Source of the DNA: Parapristionchus giblindavisi
Lineage: Eukaryota > Nematoda > Chromadorea > Rhabditida > Diplogasteridae
Assembly: GCA_943737045.1 (NCBI GenBank)
Contig: CALSFV010000213.1
Span: forward strand, 991,001-1,055,000
Direction: 5' to 3'
DNA length: 64,000 nt
Shown here: positions 26,040 through 38,545 of the stretch, in pieces
How positions within the stretch are numbered: position 1 is the first letter of the stretch
How the letters are laid out: each line of letters begins with the position of its first letter
Position numbers and translations under genes: made by a program
The notes under the pieces: model-generated
Databases searched by the model: none
Seen by the model: only the letters and a program-made list of their open reading frames with translations
Told to the model about the DNA's origin: nothing

Positions 26040-26601
26040 TTGACTGCTCTAATCTACCGTAATCGATTAATACCGTAGTATAAAGCAAAGGTAATCGAAT
26101 TCTACCATACTCTATGCTTACCGTATTTAAAGTGTACAGTAACCGAAGACTACTGCAACCTCTTTTACTGTAACCTCTATCAAATCCTCATGTGTTCAAA
26201 TCGTTGTTGTGCATTACGAGTACTTGTTGCATTTTGCCAATTTCTTCGATGTTCCCTATTTAGATCTTTATTTAATGCAGAGCATATAGCATCTCTGATC
26301 TACGTGTATTTTATTAATCGATATTGTACCGTCGCAATAAAGTTTATTGATTGATTCCCTGATGATCAAGAGATATTTAAACAATTTAAAACTATGCAGG
26401 TGTAGAAAAGAAACGATTTTTAATCAATATGTGAATTTGCCAAATGAATTTCGTTTATATTAGTGAGTGAAAGCCGAAAGCAATTGTAACAATACCAGTA
26501 GTAAAATGGATAGAGATCAAAGACCAAAGATCATTATGGCACATAAACAGGATAAGATACAGTACAATCATTGAAAGATCAAAAATCAAAAATCAAAGTG
26601 A
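26040..26601. other. convergent intergenic region between the two receptor genes
   Basis: Holds both 3' UTRs. The plus-strand side (26040-26170) is rich in TACCGTA/TACAGTA-like words that also recur in introns across the window. The minus-strand side (about 26510-26600) contains GATCAAA-type heptamers. I see no further gene. Confidence 0.6.
26335..26349. terminator. shared palindromic polyadenylation signal between convergent receptors
   Basis: The 15-mer CAATAAAGTTTATTG is a perfect palindrome around its central G, so it presents AATAAA on both strands. It lies 297 nt after the plus-strand receptor stop and 253 nt after the minus-strand receptor stop. It is the only clear AATAAA for either gene in the 562-bp gap. 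If both genes use it, their 3' ends overlap by a few tens of bases. Confidence 0.65.
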
Positions 26602-29600
26602 TTATGCGGACGATTTATCCCGTAGAAGAACTTCTTTTGTGCAATCATCACCTTCCGTGACTGCGAAGACCGTCTGAAAAAAAGTAATAAAATAATAATT
26701 ATTATTATATTAATTAAAATACACAAAGAGCAAAGATTCTTATGTAGACCAACCTTTCCGTGTCCGTTTTCCATTTCCATACCGGGCGGGGTCTTCTTGT
26801 TTGGTGCCGGTCCGTTATTGGAGAAGAATCCACTGATCCCATCACCGAATGTCGTATCGTACTTCGATGACATTTTCTCCGTACTGAAATGTGATATTTA
26901 CTGTAAGATTGCCTTATCCACAGTAAGTTATAGTGGCTTTACAACTATAAATATTAATACATAAATATCTATATTTTGATTATTTTCTTTAACACAAGGT
27001 GTTTTAATGAGCTTTTAGCATAGAAAAAAACAATATAAATAATAAAATCTCACGTTTTAATCATCAACATGACGAACGTCTGACGGTATTTACTACAGAG
27101 GAAACCGTAGGCGATGAATCTGAATTGAGCGTTATTTCTCTGGTAAACAATAAAGTGGTTTCCTTGATTTTTTCACAGATGATAATTTAAATTAATTTAA
27201 TTTATCCCATCCCTTCCTATCGCAAACAAATCACTTATATTTTAGTCCACAGATCAAATAATCAAGTTCATTTTGTGAACAAGAGAGTCTAGCGAATATT
27301 AGCAATTTTTAAAGACTATTCTTACCCGACGTAACAGTTGATCAGTGATAACAGATCGAGCATGTCTCCGAATGTACTGAAATCAACCAATCGATAAGCT
27401 ACAGTACGTTTTTCTCCGATTACTCTATATACAGATTATGGTAGTCCGTACCTGTAGATATGATTGTAAACATCATTGGTATACACTCCATTGAGCACAG
27501 CTACCATACCCTGAGGCAGTTCGGTCACCTGTAAAACGTAATTAGTGTAAGGTCCAATAATAGATAGAAAGTTCAATTAGGAAAGGACAGAAAGATGCTC
27601 ACAATGAATATTGTCAACATGACTACAAGAGTCAGTGTGGTTCTATCGTAGGTTCGATTGCGTCTGCGAACACTTCCCTTGGAGAAGAAGAGTGTCATTC
27701 GTCTGGAAATATAATAATTACTAACCTCATAATAAAATTATACATCCCAACATGTAATAATTCATTCGCTGCGCATTTGACACCGTCTATCAATGACAAA
27801 GGGAGTGAATATGATCAGACTTTCAAAAATAATTTCAGAAAAAAATTCGAATCTTATTCGTAACTACTCCTTTTCAGTCCACTTTACAGCAAATGAAGTT
27901 TAGAAGAAGGAAGTTATGGACTACAGTGTAGGCAACAAGTCTCCGGACACTTCATCCTCCTTCGTTTATTTACACGTTTTGTTGGTATTCTGTCAACCTT
28001 ATGTATATGGTTGACAGAATACCAACAAAAAGTGTAAAAAAACGAAGGAGGATGAACCATCCTTTCCATCATTGATGTATCCCACCCTGGTCCATTCGCA
28101 AATAAATCGGCTCTATTTTTCAACTATTTTTCACTCGTCAAAATTATGTGCCAATGGATTGGTTATATTTTTCCTTCTATGGATAGATCCCTTTAAAGGA
28201 ATTACCTGTCATTGCTCTCCTTGAGCAGCAGCATGAGGAATGATGTAAACGCGAAGAGAAGACAGCAGGGAAGAACCTTCATTGTTCAAAGATAACACTA
28301 ACAACCCAAAAATACTAGCTTTTACGATTTAACAGCAACTTTTGGACAGATCAGAAAATATCGTCGGCGAATGAACATCACCTAGGGATCTTTGCTTAAA
28401 GTGACACCCCGAGCTTATTTTGCTTTCTGCTCTGGCAAACCTCTCTCATGAATGTAGAAAGCGAGAGAGCACTGTCAGAGCGGAGAATCTCAAATTAGCT
28501 CGGGGTGAGCTCTTAGTGAATGAATCGTAGTCATCGTACTATTTGTCAAAAATATTTTCAAAATAAAATAAGCTAATCAATGAATACCTTGAGCACGATT
28601 CCGATCAGCCATAGATTCGCTTTTAATAGCTTACAACTATTCGATTTGGCGAGTTCGGAAAAGTCTACGCTGTATCCATTCTGAAAATCAATCAATAATC
28701 CTTATTTTCAACAAATATTCACCCACTCCGAAAAAATTGTTCAACTTATTTTGCAAGAATCCAACGGATCAGAAGATAACGAATTGTAAGTTTCCAGTTT
28801 CATAAGGCTAATAATTTGAGTCTTATGATTTTGTTAATCCTGAGATTAATCTTTTTGTCTCTCACCGGATATGGATTAGTCACATCATGGATGATATACG
28901 TGGGCAGACAGATCATCGCAACGATCAGGAACACTACTAGGCAAACGTACCTGAAACAATGAGTACTTGTATTTAAATAGATATAAAACTCGAGGTCCTT
29001 GAATAAAATTTCTGTGTCGAATAAACGTTGTATAGTAAAAGTAATCAAAATTTTTGTTTTTCTGAATCTCTTCAAATGACATACTCTCTCGCAGCGTTAT
29101 AACATGAGAATTCTGGATAGGCCCAGAGTTTTAAGAAAATTGTCAATTTGAGAGATAAAAAAATGCATAGCGGACTGAACCAAAATCTCACCCGGATATC
29201 CTCGGTTTGAGGAGTATCGAATGATGACTGGACAGTGCCTTCCATCTTATAAAAGCCATGAACACGCATAGATATAGGTTGGTAGAGTGCAAGGCGATCG
29301 ATAATGTTGCGTGAAGACGCAAGAAATTCGCCCATTCGTAGCTGAAATATTTTTTATTAAATACTATTGTACATATTATTATTTTTATTTTTCAAATCCA
29401 TTCTTAGATTTTTTTTATCTCTCTAGTCTTTATACTTCGCGCGCTTAGTTCTTTTTCTTTTCACATCATCATAAATACAGTCCCGCCCGAGTACCATTTT
29501 GAAACTCTACACAAAATCTCTCGAAGCAAAAAATTAGAGATAACATCCATAGCGGGAAAGTTTCAATTTGACAAATTCCATAAACTGTTACTTGATTGTT

Positions 29601-32600
29601 TACCTGAAAGCCGTCTCTCCTCTCATCGATCGAATGAAGACAAAACGAAGGATGTAGATGAAGTACGATGCCATAGTGAAAATGTCACACAGGGCAACAC
29701 CGACGAGCACTCTGAACATGTTCACGTTCGTAACATGTTCATAACGTGTTAACACGTTTTAACTAATATAAATGAATAGGTCATAATGTACAAGTATAAG
29801 TGTGCATGTACATTAAATTTTAAATGGTAAGATGCCAATTTTAACATTTTAATAGTTGCAATTATATTTTCAAATAAAATTTTATGTCGACTTTCGCAAT
29901 GACATATCGATATCGATCGCTGATATCATTCTTTAAAAGGTAAAATGTAAATCCCGTTATTCAAGCCAAACCAAGGGGATCATCTCATAAACAAGCAAAA
30001 TCTCGCTGTCTCAAATGTACTAAATGATTTGGTTACTGTCACCTTTTTCGATCTCTAATTTGTGTATTATTTTTTACTGCACACGCTATCGTTTAATTGT
30101 TGTTTCAAATCTTGTCGCATCTTTTTTTGAAGTATGATAAACTAAATTAAATTAAATTATCTTTTTTTTAAATTGGAACAATGCAATATTCGTTATCGTT
30201 ATCGCATAGAATAAATCAGCTGTCTAACACTATGATCTTTGTTCTGTGTCTACAGACAACTAAATAAGGAAGTACACTTTCACATGCACTTTGCATGAGT
30301 AAAGTCAAATAATGTAAAATAGAAACGAAATCGGTAGACCAAAGTGTGGGAGCGAAATCCAGTATAGTTTGCATTATCCGCACAGTTCGAACAGGTAGGC
30401 ATAGGGACTGTGAGAGATGGAAACGAGAGAATTATTCTTTGTTTCTTTCTTGACGTATTGTTCAATGCAATTGTCCTTATATTGTAGTAATACAAAAAAA
30501 AGGGTCATTTCAAACCTGTTAACTGCACTCCTCTTCATTCTCGCTCTTGTCAGCACCAGTATGTGGACGATGTTCATCAATATGCCCAGAGGGCATATCA
30601 GCACGCATAGATACGGATGAGCGGATGAATAAGTGCTGAAAAGATCAAAGATCAACTTCATATTTCGTCATGAATGCCGCGTGCCTATGGAATACTAATC
30701 CCCTCGTGCAATGTGAGCCACTTCTAAGAATGAAGAGTGGTTCATGAATAAAACATTTGATTGCCCTGCGACCTAGAGTCACTCAATTTCTGCGTTGACC
30801 AACAATTCCTCAACCACAACAAAAAAACATTTTAATTACTAGACTAATCATAATGTTCCAAAATGATCGTAATTCATGAAGGATGCCCAATTAATCACCG
30901 AAAGCGATTTCCGACCCCATCCCCCTTGCAGTACAACATTTTCGCAAATCCCTTGCACGGGATTTCGTTTTTATGTTAGAGTCCAGCACCGCCATTCACT
31001 CTCTTCCCAAACATCCTCCCAACAATAGACTCCCCTCAAACGTCGTCCTTAATTGAATCTCCGTACGGGACACTTTCGTATGTACACATCGGCACGTATC
31101 TGGTCATCTTCTTAGTCGTTGGTCGAGATTTAGGCGGCCTAAGCTCATTAAGCCCCACAATGAATTTACGAACATTGGGAAAGCCCCGAACTATTTCGGT
31201 TCACCCTAGCCATGTTGTCCTTTGTTTACGAGAACGGAGATATTTTTGAATTAGATCGAACCGATTAAATTACAGTTACTGTATACATATAATTGTATAC
31301 ACATGGAAATTCAATATCAAGGCAAATTCGCATGTGGAATAACAACGGCTTACATCCATGTCGTGTGTTTGTGTGCTTGTGTGTTACCCAGAATTCTCGC
31401 CGCCGGCTTAGCCCGGAGAGGTTTTAGGAAAGAGGCCCAGACGAGGTAGGTCCTGGACACATTCTACAATTCACCCCTCGTGGATAATTCATTTAGGCAC
31501 GATGAATAGCATACGTATTTCATGAAGAGGGGAATTGAGGGGATGGCACACCAGACGAATATTTATTGTTCGCTACGAGAACAAAATGGCCCCATGTGTC
31601 ACGGATCCAATGAGATTTTCTTCTTCAATGGCTTTCGCAGTCATTTCTTAGAAACGCGAACCAACATAACCGGTTGAGAGAGGCATTTTTTGCAGTCCTC
31701 GGTCATTGATCGCTCAATTGCACGGAGCAAATAAAATTATGCAAAATGAAGAGTTACACAAAATACAGTGAATCTCGTCATCGTTATGTCATAGCAAGAT
31801 CTGCTAGTTCCGTCAACATTTCAGATTTAGAAATGTGCAAGGTTCCTCGTGTGAGGGAGCTGCCAATCCCATACTTATGACAACATCTCTTTCTAAATAG
31901 TTGCTTAGAATTTCTAGATGTTTCATTATGCTAACAAGGTGCACAAGCGGTAATTCGTTTTGATCGCTTGCGCGTGTTGCAGCGCCCAGACATGTGGTAA
32001 TCATGTCATGTCGTTAAAGGGATATAAACAATTGCCAGTGGGCTCTAAAAGTCATACACTATCTATTTCTCTGATTTCTGTAGACGAGAGCATTGAGCGG
32101 AGACGAGAGCATTGAGCTATGAAGGAGCCTGCCTTTAAAGTACTACATTTATAGGATGGGGTCGACCTAGCTTAAATTTCCCAGACACGGTTTGATGACC
32201 TCGTCTCGGCACGTTTACGAAATCCCTGCATGGCTTTTGACGAATCCGTAGAAGACAACTTTCAGTTCCGCTGAATACCCTCATTAGCATGAGATGTGTT
32301 ATTTCCGCGTATTCTTGCGTTCATCACGATATCTCATTCCCCCACACAAGTACAAAGTATCATTTATCACATATCTTAAACTAATTAATTGTTATTTTGA
32401 GGAAGATGTAAATATTCCTCCTCAATGATCATCGCTTAACATATTAAAATACGGTTAATGTGCGTAAAACATTTGTCTATAGAACGATAAGTAAATAAAT
32501 AAATAAAACAGTCTGTGCTAAGAAAGGGATTTTCATGAGATTTGAAAAAGTGTTTAGCACAGTACCAAAGTTCCAACTTCTGTAAATGATAAAGTCTACG

Positions 32601-33040
32601 AAAGTTTCTCTTCCTCTTGAATCCTCCTCTCATGTGTTTCGGCACAGAAAATGTACCCAATGAATAAAACTGAGGAACCCTCGGAAACACTAAAGATATC
32701 CGGTATTTGTCTACACAAGAACGTTGTGTATTTCAGTAATCACCAGACAGGGTCTTTTCCCCTCTCATCAATAAGGAATGAGGAAATCGAAAGAGACAGC
32801 TGCAAGAGTCATGCTACACTCTTTTGCGTCACATGCAAAGGTGCAAAAATCAGAATAGCTGGTTTTCTTGCAAGTCGTATTGCTTAACAATTAATAAATT
32901 ACCCCCGCAAAAGATCAAAGATCAAATATCAAAAATTAAAAGTACCTGGTGAGGTTCTTGATAGTGTACAGGAACTGATTGGTGGTGTTGTCGGCGAAGT
33001 CGAAGAGGTGCGGGTCACCCCTACACGGTATATCATCCAT
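26602..33040 (-). CDS. DMSR/FMRFamide-type neuropeptide GPCR, paralogue, 13 or more exons
   Basis: Paralogue of the receptor that converges on it. Exons in transcript order: 33040-32946, 30635-30516, 29711-29604, 29341-29192, 28950-28866, 28680-28588, 28276-28206, 27702-27603, 27528-27452, 27376-27326, 27119-27054, 26883-26754, 26673-26602. They join in frame to 405 aa from the ATG at 33040. Sequons sit at residues 18 and 29. TM1 is followed by [10 protein letters not shown]2 holds [18 protein letters not shown]3 ends FIRW (138-141). TM7 holds [10 protein letters not shown], then CSKYRQTF. The C-terminal tail is hydrophilic and ends SSA. The acceptor at 28277 is AAG instead of CAG; an upstream extension meets a stop, so I kept it. 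The first exon begins with ATG directly after TTTCTCAG, so it could be trans-spliced or be preceded by the small exons near 42 kb. Confidence 0.85.
27924..28054. repeat. partial relative of the 59.4-kb foldback transposon plus an inner palindrome
   Basis: TA followed by CAGTGTAGGCAACAAGTCTC equals the end of the element at 59377. The next about 100 bp is a separate hairpin: CATCCTCCTTCGTTTATTTA is mirrored ending at 28054, around a TTATGTATAT loop. The right terminus is missing. It lies in an intron of the minus-strand receptor. Confidence 0.7.
28396..28516. repeat. H1 hairpin MITE copy in minus-strand receptor intron
   Basis: TTAA precedes GTGACACCCCGAGCTTATTT; the right arm is CAAATTAGCTCGGGGTGAGC. 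It ends about 70 bp from the exon at 28588. Confidence 0.85.
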
Positions 33041-33244
33041 CTGAGAAAATATCATGACCATGATTAGAAGGAGGACGTCGACATCGTCAGAATGTGGCAG
33101 ACCAGAGAATATGGATAGATTGAATACTGGGGACACAGATGGAATATGAGGATGATGGGAGACAAGACAAGGCAGGGGGATAAGGAGGATGAAAAGGGGG
33201 ACAAGATGAGCAAGGTGACTATGACGTTTATCAGCCAATACTAG

Positions 33245-33331
33245 AGGTAGTTTAAAACTCTCCGCTATGACAATGCTCTCTCGCTTTCTTTGGCTACGAG
33301 AGAGTGTGGCCAGAGCGGATGGTGTAATTAG
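33245..33331. repeat. H1 MITE copy without outer ends
   Basis: Inner arms AAAACTCTCCGCTATGACAA and GGCCAGAGCGGATGGTG around CTCTCTCGCTTTCTTTGGC; no terminal GGCACAC. Confidence 0.7.
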
Positions 33332-36162
33332 TTATTTGCTTTTAGGAGAAAGAGTTAGTCCGGTTGTAAAAGGAAAAGTCACACACTATATATCACAATG
33401 GTCACACTATCTCACGTCGACGTGGACAGTGCAGGATTATTTCCATTAATGACAATATTACTATTTCACTGCAAATCCTGACAGACTATATAAAATGAGT
33501 GGAAGTGTTCAGTCTGGAATTCGGAATAGTGACCGCATAAAAATGAACTTTGACGTGCTGATAGTGCATTAGGAAATGGAGAACGATGAGACAAAAAGAT
33601 AAGCACGTTGGGTGAAGAAAAGGTGACCACCACTCCAACTTTGGAAGACTAACTAAGAGAGATGTGAGAGTATTTGGAGACTCGAGAGTTGGAGAGACTT
33701 AGAAAGAAAATGACAAGTAGAGGCTAAGTAGATTTGGAGGGATATGCGAGATACTCCGAAGGTGTGCTTATCATTTTACAAGAAAAAAACTAAACACTCC
33801 CCAGGATAGCTTAAAACTCTGGGAACACTCGCTGGCCGAAAAAAAAAGCTGACAAGAGCGAAGAGTAAGATTTTCTTTTTTTTCAAATACAAATTTACGT
33901 TAAAAGATGCAACAGGAATTTTGTGTTCGTATTTCAATATCTTAAAAGCATCATTCTTGTTTTGCTAGTCATCTATGAAAGCAATACACAGATCGGCACC
34001 AACAGTTTATGAATGGATTTGATGATGAACATCAACATATTATGTGTACATCGACATCTTTTAAATACAGACGGCTATTGTTTTCTACATTCAAATGGTA
34101 TTATTCTCCAATGGAAATGACGCTCTTTCGAAGGTTATCATTCCGCGAATTTCAAAAAAGGGCCAATGAAACAAGCAAAGAGCATAGTAGATAGACACAA
34201 GGGAAGAGGGATGGAGGAAGGAAGAGAAATGGGCTTTAAAGATGGAGACGCGAATGTTTATGCAAACCTCTAACGATTAGCATATTCAATGGACAAGTGA
34301 TACGAATAAAGAAGAGTGTACCACCTTGGAGCAGTGGAAAACCGCGTATTTGATATCCCATTGTCGCGGTATTGAAAACTATTTCAGACCTGTCCAATTT
34401 TCAAAAAGCGCACAATTGCTTGTACTACATATCGGACACAATTCATTCATGATTCTAGCTATCAATTAGCCCAATCAGCGTTAAATAAATAGTGAATGGT
34501 ATGTAGAATAGCTTTCTGCCTCCATAGTTTGTTCATGAAAAAATACGTAGGTCTCCCTCCATCTTTGAAGGGTGATATTTGTTGGCGGTCTCATCAATTT
34601 CAATGTACTCTCTTTGGGAGACAGAGAAGAGAGAAATAGTGTGTGATATGAGGAGACACTATTCATACTCCTATCTCATATATGATGAGAGTAGTCTACG
34701 ATAATTCAGTTGACTGAATTACCGACGTTAATTACCTTTACAAGGAAATCAGAGGAACATTACAGGAAATATCATGGATCGCGATTAACAAAATTATGCA
34801 ACACCTACGAGAAACCGACACAAGTACATTTTTCGTACTCCCATGAAAAAGGAAGTTGTCGAATAAATTACTCCTAAGGAGGCTTATTAGTACCGAGATT
34901 AGTCCTACTAATGTGACTCCCAGTAGCCACACTATAATGCATTCACGAAATCATGGTCCTGGTTCATTGGTTTGGTTTAATTTTCAAAAAAGGCGGTAAA
35001 AACTTCTAACAGAAATCCTTTTCTGCAACCCAATTGTAACGGTTTGCATTCGTTTATGATCATCCGTCTCTATTTTCGAAATCTTCCCGAATTTTAATGA
35101 GACTTCCGCGTATGAGGAGTCTGAAGCATTTGGAAGAAAAACCAGTGTACATAAATACTAGACCGATGACATAGCAGTAATATAGATCAACGTCTACGCC
35201 AGGGTAATTTGATACCCTAGGGTAGAGCCGCAAAGTAGTTCATGAAAGGAAGGGAAAAGAATCAGCAGAGAAAGGAACGTAGTTTCAAAATTATGCATAG
35301 TTTCCCGAATGCAGAATAAATGATAATATTCATAATAATAATAACAATTATTGCATTTGAAAACTAATATGCAGCGATACTTCTGCGAAAAGATCGGACA
35401 TATTATACGATCCACATCCGATGCTCTCACTAATCTTCAATGAACTCTTGAGCTCTCATGAATATTATGAGTGCAGAATGAGATAAAGAATAACCTAAGA
35501 ATTCCAGCTAACGAAGAGGCTGTGTACACAGTGGATTATATCCAGAACTGAACATTTCCTACTTTTTCCGGGAACATTAGGAGAATTTTCGAAATCTTCC
35601 TGTGAAGGAATGATTTCGTAAGGAGATCTGACTGATTTATATGTACCCTATCCATGTGATGTTTGATATGCGAACAGAAAAGAAATACGTAGGTAATGAA
35701 TACGAAGGAGATAGAATATATGGGCAGAAAAAGAATACATGAAATCGAATTCGGCACAAAGTGTTCGGTACATTGTAAATAGAAGGAGACGATTCTCTTT
35801 CTTGGCGTTCTTTATCTCGTTTCTACAAAAGCCTTCGAAAACCTTTAGAATTTAGTGTTTTGGTGGCACAGAGCACACAAAAGTGTTAATACGAAGAGTC
35901 TTCATTGAAGACTTGCATGCCCGTTGTTAGTGAATGCGTAATCCCGTGGGTGTTCGAATTCTCAGCTTTTTTTTTCGAAAAATTTTTAAGTTCAACAGAA
36001 TAGTACCCTAAATAGAGCTGTCCCAGGTGCAAGTTAAAATACATTCTTTCTTTTTACAAACTATTCTCGGTATACGAAAGATCACACGGAATGGTTGGAG
36101 GTGCACTATCGTCATACTAAAGTGTAGGACTTTCACATTTCGAGATTCCTTACAAAATCCTC

Positions 36163-36279
36163 TTAAAGGCACACCCTGAGCTTACTTTAATCTCCGTATT
36201 GGCAATAATCTCTCGCAGACAAAGAAAGCGAGAGAGTGCAGCCATAGCGGATTCAAATTAGCTTGGGGTGTTCCTTTAA
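36163..36279. repeat. H1 hairpin MITE copy, near complete
   Basis: TTAA at both ends; arms AGGCACACCCTGAGCTTACT and AATTAGCTTGGGGTGTTCCT. Confidence 0.88.
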
Positions 36280-36637
36280 GATAGTGTCTTCATTTTTTGA
36301 ATATTTTATGAGCATTCCAGGAAGTGATACACTGCAATTTTTTGGTCTACTTAGTTAATCCCCCCCCCCTCAAAAACCTAATGATGCTCCTATTTTGGGA
36401 CCTCCGAGCCTTCCTAGTTAAAGTTGTGACGTGAAAGGACTACTTGTTTTCAGTATACATGAACTGTATTTCTATGCTCCATATAATGCACTGTGATACG
36501 AGTGAAATGAAATGAGACTGGATATAAAATGTTATTTTGATGAAGCAAAATCTGACTTGTACAAATCACTGTAGAATATTTCATAGTCCTCGTCAACGGT
36601 TTCTCCAGAGTACAGTACTGAAGCGACTCTTGATCTC

Positions 36638-36729
36638 AAAGACAGACCCCGAATTAATTTGAACATCTCTGCTCTGTCAACATTCTCTCGCTTTCTATGT
36701 CTACAAATCAGTTCGGGGTGTTCCTTTAA
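36638..36729. repeat. H1 MITE copy with internal deletion
   Basis: Left arm GACAGACCCCGAATTAATTT; it jumps from CTTTCTATGTCTAC to the outer right arm CAGTTCGGGGTGTTCCTTTA, so most of the inner right arm is gone. Confidence 0.75.
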
Positions 36730-37153
36730 ATAAATAGTGTGGGACATGAAGATACTTTACTCCTGATTCGGATCCCTCTAGTATTATGTATCGTATTTGC
36801 TAGATCAAATACGAACTATGCACTCTAAAATGCAATATCTTACTTTAGACACTGGATAAACAAAGTATGCAATAATTTGAGCACTCCAGTGAGCCGTAAA
36901 AACACATAGAAATTAAACACTGAGAGTGCGAAACAGCTGGAATATGGCAGGGAAAAACATTTGGGTCATCGCCTCAGGCTAGATACGAGTAAAGGACATA
37001 TTGGAATTATATGAAAACAACAAATGATGACGATTTATTCATTTTACAAGGATTAAGAAGAAGAAGAAGAAGCATAACATGAAGTTTGTGTAGTCTCTGG
37101 TATTATGAATAAGAGATCCTGAACAAAAAGATCACAATATTTATTTATACAGA

Positions 37154-37207
37154 ATAAATTCCTGCTCTGGCGGCACACTCTCACTGGAGAGTGTAGCCAG
37201 AGCGCCA
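37154..37207. repeat. H1-derived short hairpin
   Basis: Only GCTCTGGCGGCACACTCTCA and its inverse GAGTGTAGCCAGAGC remain. Confidence 0.45.
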
Positions 37208-37507
37208 AATTGTGGACTTTGACCTTATGAACTATTAGGCTCTCCATATAAAAACACCATTATTCATTCGGTGGTCATTTAGTAAATGAGAAAGATATCG
37301 CTCCACTACAGATTTTTAGACACGAAGTGGGGGAGGATTCGAATTTGATAAATGTAATCGCATCATCGCATAAACTTTGAGATACATCTCTGAACTACTG
37401 ACTAATTCGCACTCATGACATGAATTCAATTAGAATTCGCACAAATTCGGTTGGGCTTCGACGATTAGAAATGATGCTGTGATCAGTTTGTTTTCGTTGA
37501 GCGCTAT

Positions 37508-37627
37508 TTAAAAGCACACCCGAGCGAATTTTAAACTCTCCGCTCTGTCCACTCTCTCCTGCTTTCTTTGTCTACGAGAGAGCGTTGTCAGAGTGAAGGG
37601 TCAACTTATCTCGGGGTTTGCCTTTAA
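37508..37627. repeat. H1 hairpin MITE copy sharing a TTAA with a T1 element
   Basis: TTAA at 37508-37511 and 37624-37627. The right TTAA is also the left flank of the T1 element that starts at 37628. Confidence 0.9.
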
Positions 37628-37986
37628 AGAAGGGGACCCACGAGATTTGGGGTGCCCTATTAAGAAGAAGAACGTGGGACATAGGAAGCTCCATTATGTT
37701 CTCTATCAGATTTGAGAGATTGAGCGCGTAGAGCGTATAGCGCAGTGGTTAGTAATCAGCGCTTGTAACCGCGCCACGCGGGTTCGATTCCCGTTTGCTA
37801 TTTTCTATATATTTGTCCTTCAAATTCAAAAACTTGCGCCTTTCCCTCGCAATGAACTTTATGCTCGGATTACGACATTCCGGGGCACCTAAAATTTTAG
37901 AGAAAATTGTTTATGCATACAGGGAGATGTGATCTATAGTTCTACCTGGCCAGTTTAGTCACGAAAAAACTCGTGGGTCCCCTTCT
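37628..37986. mobile_element. T1 element (359 bp), second copy
   Basis: Ends AGAAGGGGACCCACGAG and CTCGTGGGTCCCCTTCT with TTAA on both sides (37624-37627, 37987-37990). It is highly similar to the copy at 7857 throughout, with a few small indels. Confidence 0.9.
37731..37803 (+). other. tRNA-like Pol III module inside T1, second copy
   Basis: A-box region TAGCGCAGTGG and perfect B-box GGTTCGATTCC (37781-37791), with CTTGTAA at the anticodon position as in the first copy. The T-arm (GCGGG TTCGATT CCCGT) pairs well; the anticodon stem does not. Confidence 0.75.
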
Positions 37987-38439
37987 TTAAACAATTGATC
38001 TTTCTAATCTGTTGAAATGTAGTTTCGGATATCGGGAATTATCTAAACGAATTATTATGTGTGTATAACAGATCTTTGGTATACCAAACTATACGAATAA
38101 AGTATGATACAGCTTCAATATCAGTCAACGGAAAATTGCCAATCTAATCTCCCATATACTATCTTCCAGGGCAACAACTTTTTGTACACTTGTAAAAAAG
38201 AATGTTTTAATTCTACGCTGCAACATTTGAATAGCTTACTCTCCCATGGAGTTTCTTGTATGGCCAGTAATACAACAGAATTAGTATTTACTTTTGGCTA
38301 CTAATGAAAGCTAAGCGATCAAAAGTTAGAAGCACCTATAGGACGAAAATGAAACGAATTGACGGTCTCACATTACTCGATTCCATTCCATTCATTTAGA
38401 GAGACGGAAGAACAATTGGGCACTTCCCGGCGAAGCAGA

Positions 38440-38545
38440 GGGAGAAGGCAGAGAGAGGGAGAGGGAGAGGGAGAGAGAGGGAGAGGGAGAGGGAGAGGGA
38501 GAGGGAGAGGGAGATGGAGAGGGAGAGAGGGATCTAGAGGGAGAA
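38440..38545. repeat. GGGAGA hexamer array (G-quadruplex-capable)
   Basis: A long run of GGGAGA units with small interruptions on the plus strand. It gives four G-triplets separated by AGA, the formal pattern for an intramolecular G-quadruplex. Confidence 0.9.

Noticed and set aside
32016..32143. Possible further TTAA-ended element (TTAAAGGGATATAAAC ... GCCTGCCTTTAA)
   Set aside because: Ends are suggestive, but arms do not pair and no second copy is seen.
36532..36747. Minus-strand frame with acidic end (VDEDYEIFYSDLY)
   Set aside because: Its first half is an internally deleted H1 MITE; no upstream exon was found.
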